From the NCBI GenBank assembly GCA_964344185.1, contig CAYFMN010000024.1:1-64000 (forward strand): a DNA stretch of 64,000 bases. Direction: 5' to 3'. A program made the translations under genes and the position numbers. Shown piece by piece: positions 8,809-17,285 of this stretch. A model generated the notes under the pieces. That model was given only the letters and a program-made list of their open reading frames with translations, was not told where the DNA came from and ran no database searches. This DNA is from JAJDAT01 sp964344185 (lineage in GTDB: Bacteria; Nitrospinota; Nitrospinia; Nitrospinales; JAJDAT01). Position 1 is the first letter of the stretch. Each line of letters begins with the position of its first letter.

Positions 8809-9966
8809 CTAATCGATAACCGCTAAATTTCCTGTGTCTGGTTCCATATGAAGCTGGTTTACGCCATAATATCCTCCTAGCCAAACTGAATGGTCGAGGG
8901 TGAACTCTACGCTAAAAATAAAATCGCTAATGAGGCCGTTAAGGGTTGAAAAATTTTCAAATGTTTTTCCATTGAATCTACTGAGGCCTTTATTTGTTCC
9001 TATCCAGAGTTTTCCGTTGGGTCCCTCTTTTAAAGCTAGAATAAAATTTCCAGGAAGCCCGTCTTTTTGAGTAAAATTGCGAAAAGTGTTTTTTCCTGCA
9101 TTAAATAAGCTCAATCCCCCTCCCCAGGTGCCCACCCATAAATTATTTTGAGAGTCTAATAACATAGATAAAACGTAATTGGGGCGATAATTTGGAGAGG
9201 CGCTGTCATGGGTTGAGTATAAACTATGATGAGAGCCCTGAAAATTGGAAGTGACTTCGATATTTTCTTTTTCTACGGTTTCATAGGGGGCTCCAAGTCC
9301 GTTTTCGTGAGTCCAGTAACGCCAAGAGCCATTGTCAAGTAGCGATACTCCAGACTCGGTTCCAAACCAAACTTTACCGTCTTTTCCGATTTGAATAGCA
9401 TACACCCAATTATCGATTAACCCCTTATTGGTGTTTTCAACTGTGAAGGTTTTTATTTTTCCACCTTTGATTGGATCGTCTTCGAAATAATTTGCGCCGC
9501 TCCAAGTTGCTATCCAAACTCCGTTATTGGCGAATTGAATGTCAAAAACGAAAGCGTCGGCTAAGCCGTGTGGAGTGTTTATATTCTCCCAGGTTTTTCC
9601 ATTAAAGCGGCTTAGTCCTCCTCCATAGGTTCCAATCCAAGGCGTTTGGTTTTTGTCGATTGCAATGGAAAAAATTCCGTTGCTTAATAGACCATTTTGA
9701 TTGTCGAATAACTTGTAGTCCTCATCTTCTGAAATCAGATTGTATCTTATAGCTCCTTTTGCCGTTCCTATCCAAAGATATTGGTCGTAGGCTTTAAGAG
9801 TTTTAACATTTCGTACGTTTAGAGAATAAGTTTCGGCGTCTAATATGTACGGAAATACGCGACTTTCTGTTTTATCGGCAATTTTATATTCCAATGCGTT
9901 TATAGATTGAACAAACTGGAAGTTAAAAAATAGACAAATTAAGGCGATTAGAATATTTTGGTTCAT
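8809..9966 (-). CDS. secreted Reg_prop beta-propeller protein
   Basis: The 385-aa protein starts with a signal peptide (1-25, ending near SINA) and then consists of about seven two-component-regulator-propeller repeats. Each has a phrase of the form LWIGT-GGGLSRFNGKTWENF followed by NGL-S-FIFS (for example at about 58-72, 105-130, 190-225, 275-310, 320-350). Such propellers normally form the periplasmic sensor of hybrid histidine kinases or diguanylate cyclases. Here no kinase or GGDEF domain follows, so it is a free periplasmic propeller, perhaps a ligand-binding or scaffold protein. It is divergent from the FGE-fold gene at 10022, about 55 bp apart. Confidence 0.85.
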   Translation of the reverse strand: MNQNILIALICLFFNFQFVQSINALEYKIADKTESRVFPYILDAETYSLNVRNVKTLKAYDQYLWIGTAKGAIRYNLISEDEDYKLFDNQNGLLSNGIFSIAIDKNQTPWIGTYGGGLSRFNGKTWENINTPHGLADAFVFDIQFANNGVWIATWSGANYFEDDPIKGGKIKTFTVENTNKGLIDNWVYAIQIGKDGKVWFGTESGVSLLDNGSWRYWTHENGLGAPYETVEKENIEVTSNFQGSHHSLYSTHDSASPNYRPNYVLSMLLDSQNNLWVGTWGGGLSLFNAGKNTFRNFTQKDGLPGNFILALKEGPNGKLWIGTNKGLSRFNGKTFENFSTLNGLISDFIFSVEFTLDHSVWLGGYYGVNQLHMEPDTGNLAVID

Positions 9967-10021
9967 TACGATATAGTAAATAGTTTAATTTTTTTCGAAA
10001 ACATTCTGGATTTTGGATTCA

Positions 10022-10894
10022 ATGAATAACAGGACGAATTATATCTTAATTTTTGTGGTTGCGCTGCTTGCATTTTTTATAGGTCGCGTTACTATGCAAC
10101 CCTTTGTAAAAAATAGTTTTGGTAAATTAAAACCCCAGATAATTTCAGAAGTTGACGGCAAGGAAATGGTTCTCATTCCTGCTGGCGAATTCCTTATGGG
10201 GACGGATAAAGTTGATAATGAAAATACTCACAGAAAAATTGGGACGGTTAAGCCTCTTTATTTGGATCAACAACCTGAAAGAAAAATATTCCTTGATAGT
10301 TACTATATGGACAAGTATGAGGTTACAAATAAAGAATATAAACGGTTTTTAGATGATACTAGTTTTTATGAAGCTCCTGGAAATTGGGAGAATGGGCAAT
10401 ATCCGGAGGAACTAACAGATGCGCCTGTAACTCATATTACTTGGTACGAAGCTTTTACTTATGCTGTTTGGGCCGGTAAAAGATTGCCGACCGAAGCTCA
10501 ATGGGAAAAAGCCGCTCGAGGAACTGACGGTCGAAATTACCCGTGGGGTAATGAGTATGATAAATCCTTCGCTAATATGGGAGTGGATGGAGCTCGTAAA
10601 ATTATGCCCGTAAGCGCTTATCCCAATGATGTTAGTTCGTATGGCGTTTTTGGGTTGGCTGGCAACGTAATGGAATGGACTTTAAATTGGTATGACGCCT
10701 ATCCTGGGAGTTCTTATGAATACAAAAGATTTGGAAAGCGATTTAAAGTTATTCGAGGAAATGGTTTTCAGAAAGCTGGCCATTACTTTTTAGAAGCTTA
10801 TGGATATGCTTTTTATAGAACTGAGGCGGAACCGGATGATTATTTTGAAAATGTGGGGTTTCGCTGCGTCACTCCTTTTCTAAAGAAGGATTAA
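10022..10894 (+). CDS. membrane-anchored FGE-sulfatase (SUMF1) domain protein
   Basis: An N-terminal signal anchor (about 6-23 from this start) is followed by a complete formylglycine-generating-enzyme-fold domain. Landmarks are MVLIPAGEFLMGTD near residue 50, YYMDKYEVTN near 98, the WAGKRLPTEAQWEKAARG segment near 150, the FGLAGNVMEWT motif near 215, and the final VGFRC. The two active-site cysteines of true FGE are absent, so this is likely a binding or structural member rather than a sulfatase activator. ATG 10022 is preferred: an in-frame TTG at 10013 exists, but the only GGA motif is better placed for the ATG. The 3' end overlaps the convergent DUF2784 gene by 4 bp. Confidence 0.85.
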   Translation: MNNRTNYILIFVVALLAFFIGRVTMQPFVKNSFGKLKPQIISEVDGKEMVLIPAGEFLMGTDKVDNENTHRKIGTVKPLYLDQQPERKIFLDSYYMDKYEVTNKEYKRFLDDTSFYEAPGNWENGQYPEELTDAPVTHITWYEAFTYAVWAGKRLPTEAQWEKAARGTDGRNYPWGNEYDKSFANMGVDGARKIMPVSAYPNDVSSYGVFGLAGNVMEWTLNWYDAYPGSSYEYKRFGKRFKVIRGNGFQKAGHYFLEAYGYAFYRTEAEPDDYFENVGFRCVTPFLKKD

Positions 10895-11247
10895 TTGGTT
10901 TTTTTAGGGGGTAATGGTTTCCAATAAAAAGACGATAAAACTATCATCGCGAAAGATATGTCTATAAAAAAAATCGTTTGAGGATTTATCCAAGGAAGAT
11001 AAATAATTTGTTTCAGCCAGTAAGCGATGAAAGATCCTTCCATGGAAGCGGCTCCAAAATATTCTTCTAGCAAAGTTAATGGACAGGGGATATTTAGAAT
11101 CATGAGGCAAGATATAAACGCCAATGATACAAGGTGTATGATTCTAAATTTTCTATTATTCAGGATTAATCCAACAGGAAATCCTAAGACTATATAGATG
11201 ATAATAAGAAAATGGATAAATAATAAAAACGTGGCGGGAGAGGGCAA
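10891..11247 (-). CDS. DUF2784 integral membrane protein
   Basis: The 118-aa protein has about four hydrophobic segments and matches DUF2784. The diagnostic features are an N-terminal helix with H-ii-YIVLGFP, a second H-VSLAFIS helix, and the CPLT-LEEYFG motif (about 55-65) followed by a Y/FI-YWL helix. Function is unknown; it is an inner-membrane protein. It overlaps the 3' end of the FGE-fold gene on the other strand by 4 bp. It lies downstream of the pentapeptide-repeat gene on the same strand (33 bp gap), so it may be the last gene of the motB-cya-motA operon. Confidence 0.75.
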   Translation of the reverse strand: MPSPATFLLFIHFLIIIYIVLGFPVGLILNNRKFRIIHLVSLAFISCLMILNIPCPLTLLEEYFGAASMEGSFIAYWLKQIIYLPWINPQTIFFIDISFAMIVLSSFYWKPLPPKKTN

Positions 11248-11280
11248 GTGAACAGGACTTTTAGAGAGTTTTTGAAAGAG

Positions 11281-12138
11281 CTAGGTTTCGGTTAGTCCAG
11301 TATTTTCAAGGTTAGCGCCTTTGGTTTTAATATTATGCGTGTTGGCGTCTACAAAAAAAGCGTCTTTTAAATTTGCGCTGGTTAAGTTGGCGCCGTGCAA
11401 ATTAGCTTCTAGAAAGAACGCATTTTGTAAATTGGCTCCTTCTAAGCTGGCATATGTTAAGTCTGCTCCTTCAAAGTTTACTTCTTCCAATTTTATCCTA
11501 GGGCAAACGGCATCTTTGAATTCAACTCCAAGCATGTTCGAAAGGGTTAAATCCACATCCTTCATAGAACATGAATTGAGATCGACATGCTTAAAATTGG
11601 CGCCCTTAATTTTAGCCTCTGTTATATTTGAAAAACTAAAATCAGAGCCTCGCGCGTTACAACCTGAAAGGTTAGACTTTTCTATGGACACTTGTTTCAA
11701 ATTCGAATACATGATGCGCGAAAAGGATAGGTTGGAATCTTCTATATTTGCCGAATAAAAATTACAAAAACTTAAGTTGGCGCCTTTGAAGTTACAATTT
11801 GTAGCGATGAAAGAAGAAAAATTGCTTTGTTCGACGCTAGCATTCTCAAAGTTACAGTTCACTAGGGTAGCGTTTTCAAAGTCTGATTCTTGTATTTGGA
11901 CATTACTAAAAATTACGTCTTTTAATTTGGCCCCTTTAAAAGTGGCTTTCCCTAAATCCGCTTTGCTAAAGTTTACGTCCACCAGCTCGCATTCGTCGAA
12001 GTTTACTTCTTTAAGGGTGGCAAAAATAAAAGTGACTCCATTTAGACTGATTCCTTTAAGGTCATATCCTGTAAAATCCACTCCGTCTTGGCATGGAGCC
12101 TGCGAAGTTAGGCCTAAAATTTCGTCTACGTTTGACAT
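11281..12138 (-). CDS. pentapeptide-repeat protein coupled to motA
   Basis: After about 20 residues almost the whole 285-aa protein is built of A(D/N)LXX-type pentapeptides (for example SKADLGKATF, GANLSFCNFY, EGANLQNAFF), which fold as a right-handed quadrilateral beta-helix. Some family members bind DNA gyrase by DNA mimicry, but most have no known function and no specific feature here suggests gyrase binding. No signal peptide is seen. The ATG at 12138 overlaps the motA stop (TAATG), so it is translationally coupled to the stator gene. That points to a role linked with the stator/cyclase operon, but this is inference from context only. Confidence 0.85.
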   Translation of the reverse strand: MSNVDEILGLTSQAPCQDGVDFTGYDLKGISLNGVTFIFATLKEVNFDECELVDVNFSKADLGKATFKGAKLKDVIFSNVQIQESDFENATLVNCNFENASVEQSNFSSFIATNCNFKGANLSFCNFYSANIEDSNLSFSRIMYSNLKQVSIEKSNLSGCNARGSDFSFSNITEAKIKGANFKHVDLNSCSMKDVDLTLSNMLGVEFKDAVCPRIKLEEVNFEGADLTYASLEGANLQNAFFLEANLHGANLTSANLKDAFFVDANTHNIKTKGANLENTGLTET

Positions 12139-12956
12139 TATCTTTGTTGATCCGGTGGAAGTAATGAGTTCATACTTCTTTGAATTTTTTGTGGATTTAA
12201 ACGATCATGAATTCCAATAACGCCTAATCTAATAGCCTTAATTAACATGGCTTCGTTTTCAGTTCGAGCGTTTAGTTTTGCCACTATGGGCGTGAGAATT
12301 AAGTTGGCGAAAATAATTCCGTAAAAAGTTGTTATTAATGCAACTGCCAGAGATGGGCCAATACTAGAAGGATCGTCGATGTGCATCAACATTTGAATAA
12401 GCCCGATCAACGTTCCCGCCATTCCAAAAATTGGAGCTTGAACCGCCATAAATCTGAGAATTTTTTGTCCCTGATTATGTCGTTCTACAACCGAGGATAT
12501 CTGTCTTTCCATTATTTCGGTTATTTCTCTGGCATTAAAGCCATCCACGACCATTGCAATGCCTTCTTTTAAAAAACGGTTATCCAAAAATTCTTCGGCG
12601 CTTTCCAAGCCCTTCATACCTCCAGAACGATATTTGGTTACTAACGCCATAATCTCATCGATGTAATCCGACGGTTGATGTACGTCGGGCTTAAATGCGT
12701 TAATAATAATAGGAATCATACCCGTAATTTTTTTGGATGGGAAAGCTATAAAAGCTGTGGCAAGCGTACCCCCACATACGATAAAAACTCCGTTTAAATT
12801 GACAAAAACATCGGCGCTTCCGCCACGGATGATAGCTATAACTATTAGAGAAACTCCCGCAAGGATACCAAATATTGTACCCTTATCCATTCCAGCTTCA
12901 GTGCGCTGGGATTCCTCTTCATCAGGCAGTGCGGTACTTTTAACTGCGGTTGCCAT
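12138..12956 (-). CDS. motA: MotA/PomA-type ion-channel stator subunit
   Basis: The four-helix MotA core is recognisable: MDKGTIFGILAGVSLIVIAI (from residue 23), a GG-LATAFIAFP helix, a cytoplasmic loop with the KYRSGGMKGLE and FL--GI-MVVDGF segments, then QAPIFGMAGTLIGLI (about 175-190) and LILTPIVAKL (about 222-231) containing the two conserved transmembrane prolines. It forms the A5B2 ion-driven stator with MotB. A 22-residue N-terminal extension precedes the usual MotA start; the start could be Met23 but no better ribosome-binding site is visible there. It lies 26 bp downstream of the adenylate cyclase gene and is coupled to the pentapeptide gene, in the order motB > cya > motA > pentapeptide. 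Confidence 0.92.
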   Translation of the reverse strand: MATAVKSTALPDEEESQRTEAGMDKGTIFGILAGVSLIVIAIIRGGSADVFVNLNGVFIVCGGTLATAFIAFPSKKITGMIPIIINAFKPDVHQPSDYIDEIMALVTKYRSGGMKGLESAEEFLDNRFLKEGIAMVVDGFNAREITEIMERQISSVVERHNQGQKILRFMAVQAPIFGMAGTLIGLIQMLMHIDDPSSIGPSLAVALITTFYGIIFANLILTPIVAKLNARTENEAMLIKAIRLGVIGIHDRLNPQKIQRSMNSLLPPDQQR

Positions 12957-12982
12957 ACGATCTATCTATAAGGTTGAGTTTA

Positions 12983-15040
12983 TTATTTACCTTTGATTTT
13001 CAGAGATTTAAGGGTGTAGTTGTATAGCCAACTACACTCAAAAATATCTTTTCGGCCAGTTGGGATGAAAACCTTAAGGAAATTTGGAGAGTCCACTTGT
13101 GAATGGGAAACTTTTTTGGTTAATTCGTTAACACATCGGCCAAAACTATTAATACCTGCAAATGTTTTACAGAAAAGCTCTCCCCATGAATTCATAATGA
13201 TATATGTCATACTTTTGATTCGTTCTAAGCGTTTATGAATGAATTCTCCATATTCTGCATTCGTTTTGCATTGTCTAATGTCAGCCATCATAATTTCGCG
13301 TGGAAATGGGTATCCAAAATCAATAACTGAAAAAAACTGTTTAACATATGCTGGATTTAACAAATCCTCGTTAGAAATATTTGCAATATTAACGGAAGAA
13401 ATAAATGAAGAAAGCATATCTAACATTGACTTTACGTCATGGTCCCTCATAGCGGTTTGATCCGCTCTCATGAGTATTTTGGTGTCTTTAGCGTAAATAT
13501 TATTTAAAGCTGCAAAAGCGCAAACAGACTCCAATGTGGCGGCTTTTTTCATTATTTCTCCAGGATCAATAGCGTCTAAGCCGGACAAATTTCTTCCGCG
13601 GATTAAATACCAAACTCCTTTGTCTCTAATATTTTCTTGATGTTGGAAAAAAGTGAGTTCTTTTTCTCCGCTTCCTCCATCAATAATACCCGCCATATTT
13701 TCAACTTTATAGGACGCTTTATTAAATACGCTAAATAACTTTCGACCTAGCAAATGGGTATCTTTTTCCGTAATTAAACTATCCTTCGGATCTAATGTTT
13801 TATTCCTATCCGAAATGTTTTTGTAAGACCCCATGAGAATCTTATTGATTCGAGTTCCTAACACAACTTTTTGTTGCATTTGCCAATTGCTATAATCGTT
13901 AAGTTGTTCAACCTTAAATGAAGACCAATCCCAGTCGTTAAGCATCTTAATGAGGGTGGATTTTTTATAATTCGGCGAGCCATGTTCTATTTCATCTGCA
14001 TTAACTTGAGTTCCAACTTTTAAGTAGAAGGCGGATCTAAGCGCGTCAACATCCGCTTCGTCTTTTATATCCTTGAAAAAATTTTGCACACGATTAAACA
14101 TAGTTAAATATGGGTCTATTTCAATGTAAGGATCTTCTCCTTTGTAAACTCTTTTTTTTATTTCGTGGCAAAGCAGATTAGATTTGGAATCATTGAACAT
14201 GTATTCCTCTAAAAGGCCCATTTTCATAAGAGTTTTGAAAGGGGACTTAAAAGACTTAATCAAAGCCCAAATTGACCCACCAAAGAACTCTCCATCGGAT
14301 ATGTCGTCAACGTTGCCCATATCGACAAACTCTTCTCGATGTAAAAGAGTTTTACGGCTATTAATTAAGTTGCAGTATTCGTCATATTGTTTGTCGTCTG
14401 TTTCAACAGGCATAATCCACCAAAAAGGAACCCTTCCTGCCACAATAATCATGGTCCGGAACATTTCTTCTTTAAGCAGTTTGGCCATAGCCGTACCTGT
14501 GCTTTCGCTATCACTTTCTCCAAAGTTATTATTTCTTACGTCTGTTATGTCGTTTACGAAAAAGTGAGTTTCTAAATTGTAATTAAACCAAGTCCATTCT
14601 TCTATGGCCCGAAGCTTCTTTTGAAAAAGCTCCATACCTTCAGGGGTAAATTCTTTTTTATTTATTAATAGTGTGTAGTCTAAGTCGGATTTTTTTGTTT
14701 GAGCAATACTGCCGACACTACCCATTAAAAGTATAGTTTGGATAATGGGTCTACCGCCCGAGTTTCTTCTGACAATAATATCTGGAAAAAGCTTTTCCAA
14801 GGCAATTTGGGTTTCGCTATCAAGTGTATAGTTGAATATACCGCATGGAACGTCCTCGTTTATATAGCCCGGCAGCCCTTTTTGATTTACATGGAGGAGT
14901 CGAGGAACAACTGTATAAATGAGACGGTCAATTTCAGACAAGGTTTTGAGGGTTTGGCTGGTTTTGAATCGATTAAATCTTAGAAAGTGTTGCCTGTTTT
15001 CGAATAATATCTCGGAAATGGATTGTTTATCGTCACCCAT
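12983..15040 (-). CDS. cyaA: class I adenylate cyclase
   Basis: This enzyme makes cAMP from ATP. The protein aligns by motif with the catalytic half of enterobacterial CyaA: the nucleotidyltransferase signature GSVGSIAQ (107-114) followed by SDLD with Asp119 and Asp121, then an ETHFFVND stretch, an EEMFRT-I--AG segment, a YDEYCNLINSR segment, and GEFFGGSIWALIKSFKSPFK with LLEEY. The enteric enzyme is about 850 aa; this one is 685 aa and its C-terminal half does not obviously resemble the PTS-responsive domain. It is cytoplasmic. It sits 179 bp downstream of the motB-like gene and 26 bp upstream of motA on the same strand, a location I have not seen described. The cAMP-binding partner may be the cNMP-domain oxidoreductase at 1359-3698. 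Confidence 0.9.
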   Translation of the reverse strand: MGDDKQSISEILFENRQHFLRFNRFKTSQTLKTLSEIDRLIYTVVPRLLHVNQKGLPGYINEDVPCGIFNYTLDSETQIALEKLFPDIIVRRNSGGRPIIQTILLMGSVGSIAQTKKSDLDYTLLINKKEFTPEGMELFQKKLRAIEEWTWFNYNLETHFFVNDITDVRNNNFGESDSESTGTAMAKLLKEEMFRTMIIVAGRVPFWWIMPVETDDKQYDEYCNLINSRKTLLHREEFVDMGNVDDISDGEFFGGSIWALIKSFKSPFKTLMKMGLLEEYMFNDSKSNLLCHEIKKRVYKGEDPYIEIDPYLTMFNRVQNFFKDIKDEADVDALRSAFYLKVGTQVNADEIEHGSPNYKKSTLIKMLNDWDWSSFKVEQLNDYSNWQMQQKVVLGTRINKILMGSYKNISDRNKTLDPKDSLITEKDTHLLGRKLFSVFNKASYKVENMAGIIDGGSGEKELTFFQHQENIRDKGVWYLIRGRNLSGLDAIDPGEIMKKAATLESVCAFAALNNIYAKDTKILMRADQTAMRDHDVKSMLDMLSSFISSVNIANISNEDLLNPAYVKQFFSVIDFGYPFPREIMMADIRQCKTNAEYGEFIHKRLERIKSMTYIIMNSWGELFCKTFAGINSFGRCVNELTKKVSHSQVDSPNFLKVFIPTGRKDIFECSWLYNYTLKSLKIKGK

Positions 15041-15219
15041 AATAACCTATATAAAATTGAAGGGAAGAATAGCGACGTTGCGCTGATTTTTAATTTTACG
15101 GTTTTTTAAAGTTTGTCGGCAAAAATACCTTTAAGTGAAAGTATAAACCAAAGTTCATGCTAAACATTATAATACTAGCTTGTGTGAATATTATAACTCT
15201 ACCTTTTCTTAAATGTAAT

Positions 15220-16959
15220 TTATTTAAATGAATTTAGCGCGCTATTAAAATCACTGGTTTTTTTGCCGTTTTTATCTTTTGGATTATCAATACTATTCTC
15301 TTTCTCTTTCTCTTTCTTTCTTTTCGCCGTTGCGTCTTTAGTTGATTTCGCTAACCCACCGATACCTTTCTCTTTTTGGTCCTTAGAGTCGGCTTTTTTG
15401 TCTTTTTCTTTTTGGTCTTGTTTTTTATCTTTTTCTTCTGGGACTAGGTCTTTTTGTCCCTCTTTAATAACGTCTTTGTCTTTTAGAATTTTTACTTCAA
15501 CTCGACGATTTAAAGCTCTATTAAAGTCGTTTGTATTAGGTTTTATAGGGCGATGTGGGCCATAGCCGGATACGGCGACAAATTTTGCTGGGAAACGCAT
15601 TTTCTCAACAATAAATCGAGCTACACGAGATGCTCTAGCTGTTGAAAGTTCCCAATTGGATGGGAATTGCGCGGATTTAATTGGGATGTCGTCCGTATGT
15701 CCATCAACAATAACTTGTTTTACGCCATCGATCATGTCTTCTTTAATGGTCTCTTCAATCAATTTTTCGGCTCCTTCCACTAATTCGGCGCTACCTGGTC
15801 CAAATAACTCGGAAGTGGGAAGTCTTTTCAAAATAGTACGAGTATCGCTACGAACAATACTATCGGGATCTACGTTGTCTTTAACCAGTTCTTTAACCCG
15901 CGCTAACATTAATAGCTCCGCTTTAGTTAGGCGCATGTTCATAGTTTCGACACGCACTTTCTTTTCTTGGAAGGATGAAAGAGCTTCTGCGAATTTTTCT
16001 TCGTCAAGCTTCGATACGGTGTACATAAGTACGAAAATAACTAGAAGAAGAGTGATCATATCGCTATAGGTTACCAAGAAGCCTTCTAAACCTCCCGAAA
16101 ACTCTGCACTTGCAGCCGCGCGGCTGTCTTGCCTTGCTCCCGCTTCTAGAATATCGGAAGTTGAAGATTCTTCGGTCAAGCTAATTTTAAGTTCTAACTC
16201 TGCGTTTAGCTCTTTGAGTTCTTCTAACTCTGTGACCATTACTTTTTTTTCTTCAAGTCTTTCTTTCAACTCCTCTTTTAGGTCTTCAATTATTTCTGAA
16301 GGAAGCATACCTTCTTGTCCAGCTTCCGTTTCCCCGTAGAGCATTTTTTCATATGAAGCTATGACCTCGTCTTTTTCCATTAATAGCTCTTCTAAATTAT
16401 TAGCGGTTTCTAAAGACCGGTCTTTCATTTTTTTAATTTCATCATTTAAACTTTCAATCTGGTCTTTCAAATTATTGACAGTTTCAGGATCTTTCTTTAA
16501 ACGCCTCATTTCTTTGAGGAGAATGGTTTTTTCGCGGTTGAATTTTTCTTTTTCAACCGTTTCAGCTTTAATTTGCGCCGCTAACTCTTGATCCTTTTTT
16601 CTAAGGGCTTCAAGTTCTTCCAGAAGCTTAGGGTCTTGGACAACCTTTTCTTTAACGACGGTTGCTCCACCGCCTCCACCTCCACCGCCGCCTTCTTGTT
16701 CTCCATCAGAAGATTCGCTCTCTTTTTTTGAGCTAGAGTCTGATGTGTAAGACATATTTGCGGTTGATTGTGCGGCAATAACAGCTTCTTCTTTTTCTTT
16801 AACAAGATTTTTGAGTTCTTTTATTTTCTTGTCATTCAGCGCCAGAACGCTTTTAATCTTTTCGCTAATTTTCTCTTTCTCTACTTCATGCTTTTTTACT
16901 TCTGCTGTCTTAAGCTTTAATTGCTCTTTGACTAATTGCAGGGTTTCCATGTTTTGCAT
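15220..16959 (-). CDS. motB: MotB-like stator protein with long N-terminal coiled coil and OmpA domain
   Basis: The MotB core is present: a membrane segment with the conserved proton/sodium-binding Asp300 in TYSDMITLLL (about 294-316), a plug-like amphipathic stretch (318-340), and an OmpA/peptidoglycan-binding domain (about 415-490) with IVDGHTDDIP and NRALNRRVEV. Unusually, about 280 residues precede the membrane helix: strongly charged heptad-like coiled coils (1-65 and 105-260) separated by a Ser-rich stretch and nine consecutive glycines (90-98). In ordinary MotB the helix begins near residue 20-30. The C terminus (494-579) is a Lys/Glu/Asp-rich periplasmic tail. It is the first gene of the operon with cya, motA and the pentapeptide gene. 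An in-frame ATG at residue 4 is an alternative start. Confidence 0.9.
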   Translation of the reverse strand: MQNMETLQLVKEQLKLKTAEVKKHEVEKEKISEKIKSVLALNDKKIKELKNLVKEKEEAVIAAQSTANMSYTSDSSSKKESESSDGEQEGGGGGGGGGATVVKEKVVQDPKLLEELEALRKKDQELAAQIKAETVEKEKFNREKTILLKEMRRLKKDPETVNNLKDQIESLNDEIKKMKDRSLETANNLEELLMEKDEVIASYEKMLYGETEAGQEGMLPSEIIEDLKEELKERLEEKKVMVTELEELKELNAELELKISLTEESSTSDILEAGARQDSRAAASAEFSGGLEGFLVTYSDMITLLLVIFVLMYTVSKLDEEKFAEALSSFQEKKVRVETMNMRLTKAELLMLARVKELVKDNVDPDSIVRSDTRTILKRLPTSELFGPGSAELVEGAEKLIEETIKEDMIDGVKQVIVDGHTDDIPIKSAQFPSNWELSTARASRVARFIVEKMRFPAKFVAVSGYGPHRPIKPNTNDFNRALNRRVEVKILKDKDVIKEGQKDLVPEEKDKKQDQKEKDKKADSKDQKEKGIGGLAKSTKDATAKRKKEKEKENSIDNPKDKNGKKTSDFNSALNSFK

Positions 16960-17285
16960 ATTGGCAATGTCCTAACGCTAAAACTTTGTAAGAAAATAGA
17001 GAATGAGCTTTTATTTTTATTAAAATTAAAACTTCAATTGATTTTATTGATCATTCCGGTTTAATGTCAAACCCGATTCGGTTCAAAACCGAAACAATTA
17101 AATTTCTCATATAGTTATATTTTAGGAACATTTTAACTATTTTAGAAGGTTTGTTTTAATTTATCTGATTTATCGGTAAAAACGTTGATTTTATTGAGCT
17201 TTTTGTTCTCGCTGACTTAGTTTCAAGTCAATATAGTATTTTCCGCTTAAGATATTAGCTTCTTACTTAGAATTTGGAAAAATTT
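16960..17285. other. divergent intergenic region between motB-like and AmpG-like genes
   Basis: About 325 bp, AT-rich, containing the promoters for both divergent genes. A small perfect inverted repeat (TTCGGTT at 17077-17083, AACCGAA at 17087-17093, 3-nt loop) sits roughly in the middle and could be an operator or RNA hairpin. I see no gene and no convincing -35/-10 pair. Confidence 0.4.

Noticed and set aside
16669..16698. Low-complexity (CCN)n tract
   Set aside because: It encodes the nine-glycine stretch of the MotB-like protein in frame, so it is not an independent DNA repeat element.
17077..17093. Inverted repeat TTCGGTT-CAA-AACCGAA between motB-like and AmpG-like genes
   Set aside because: Arms of seven bases in a region with no regulator gene nearby and no T-run. 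It is noted in the intergenic entry but too weak for a separate call.
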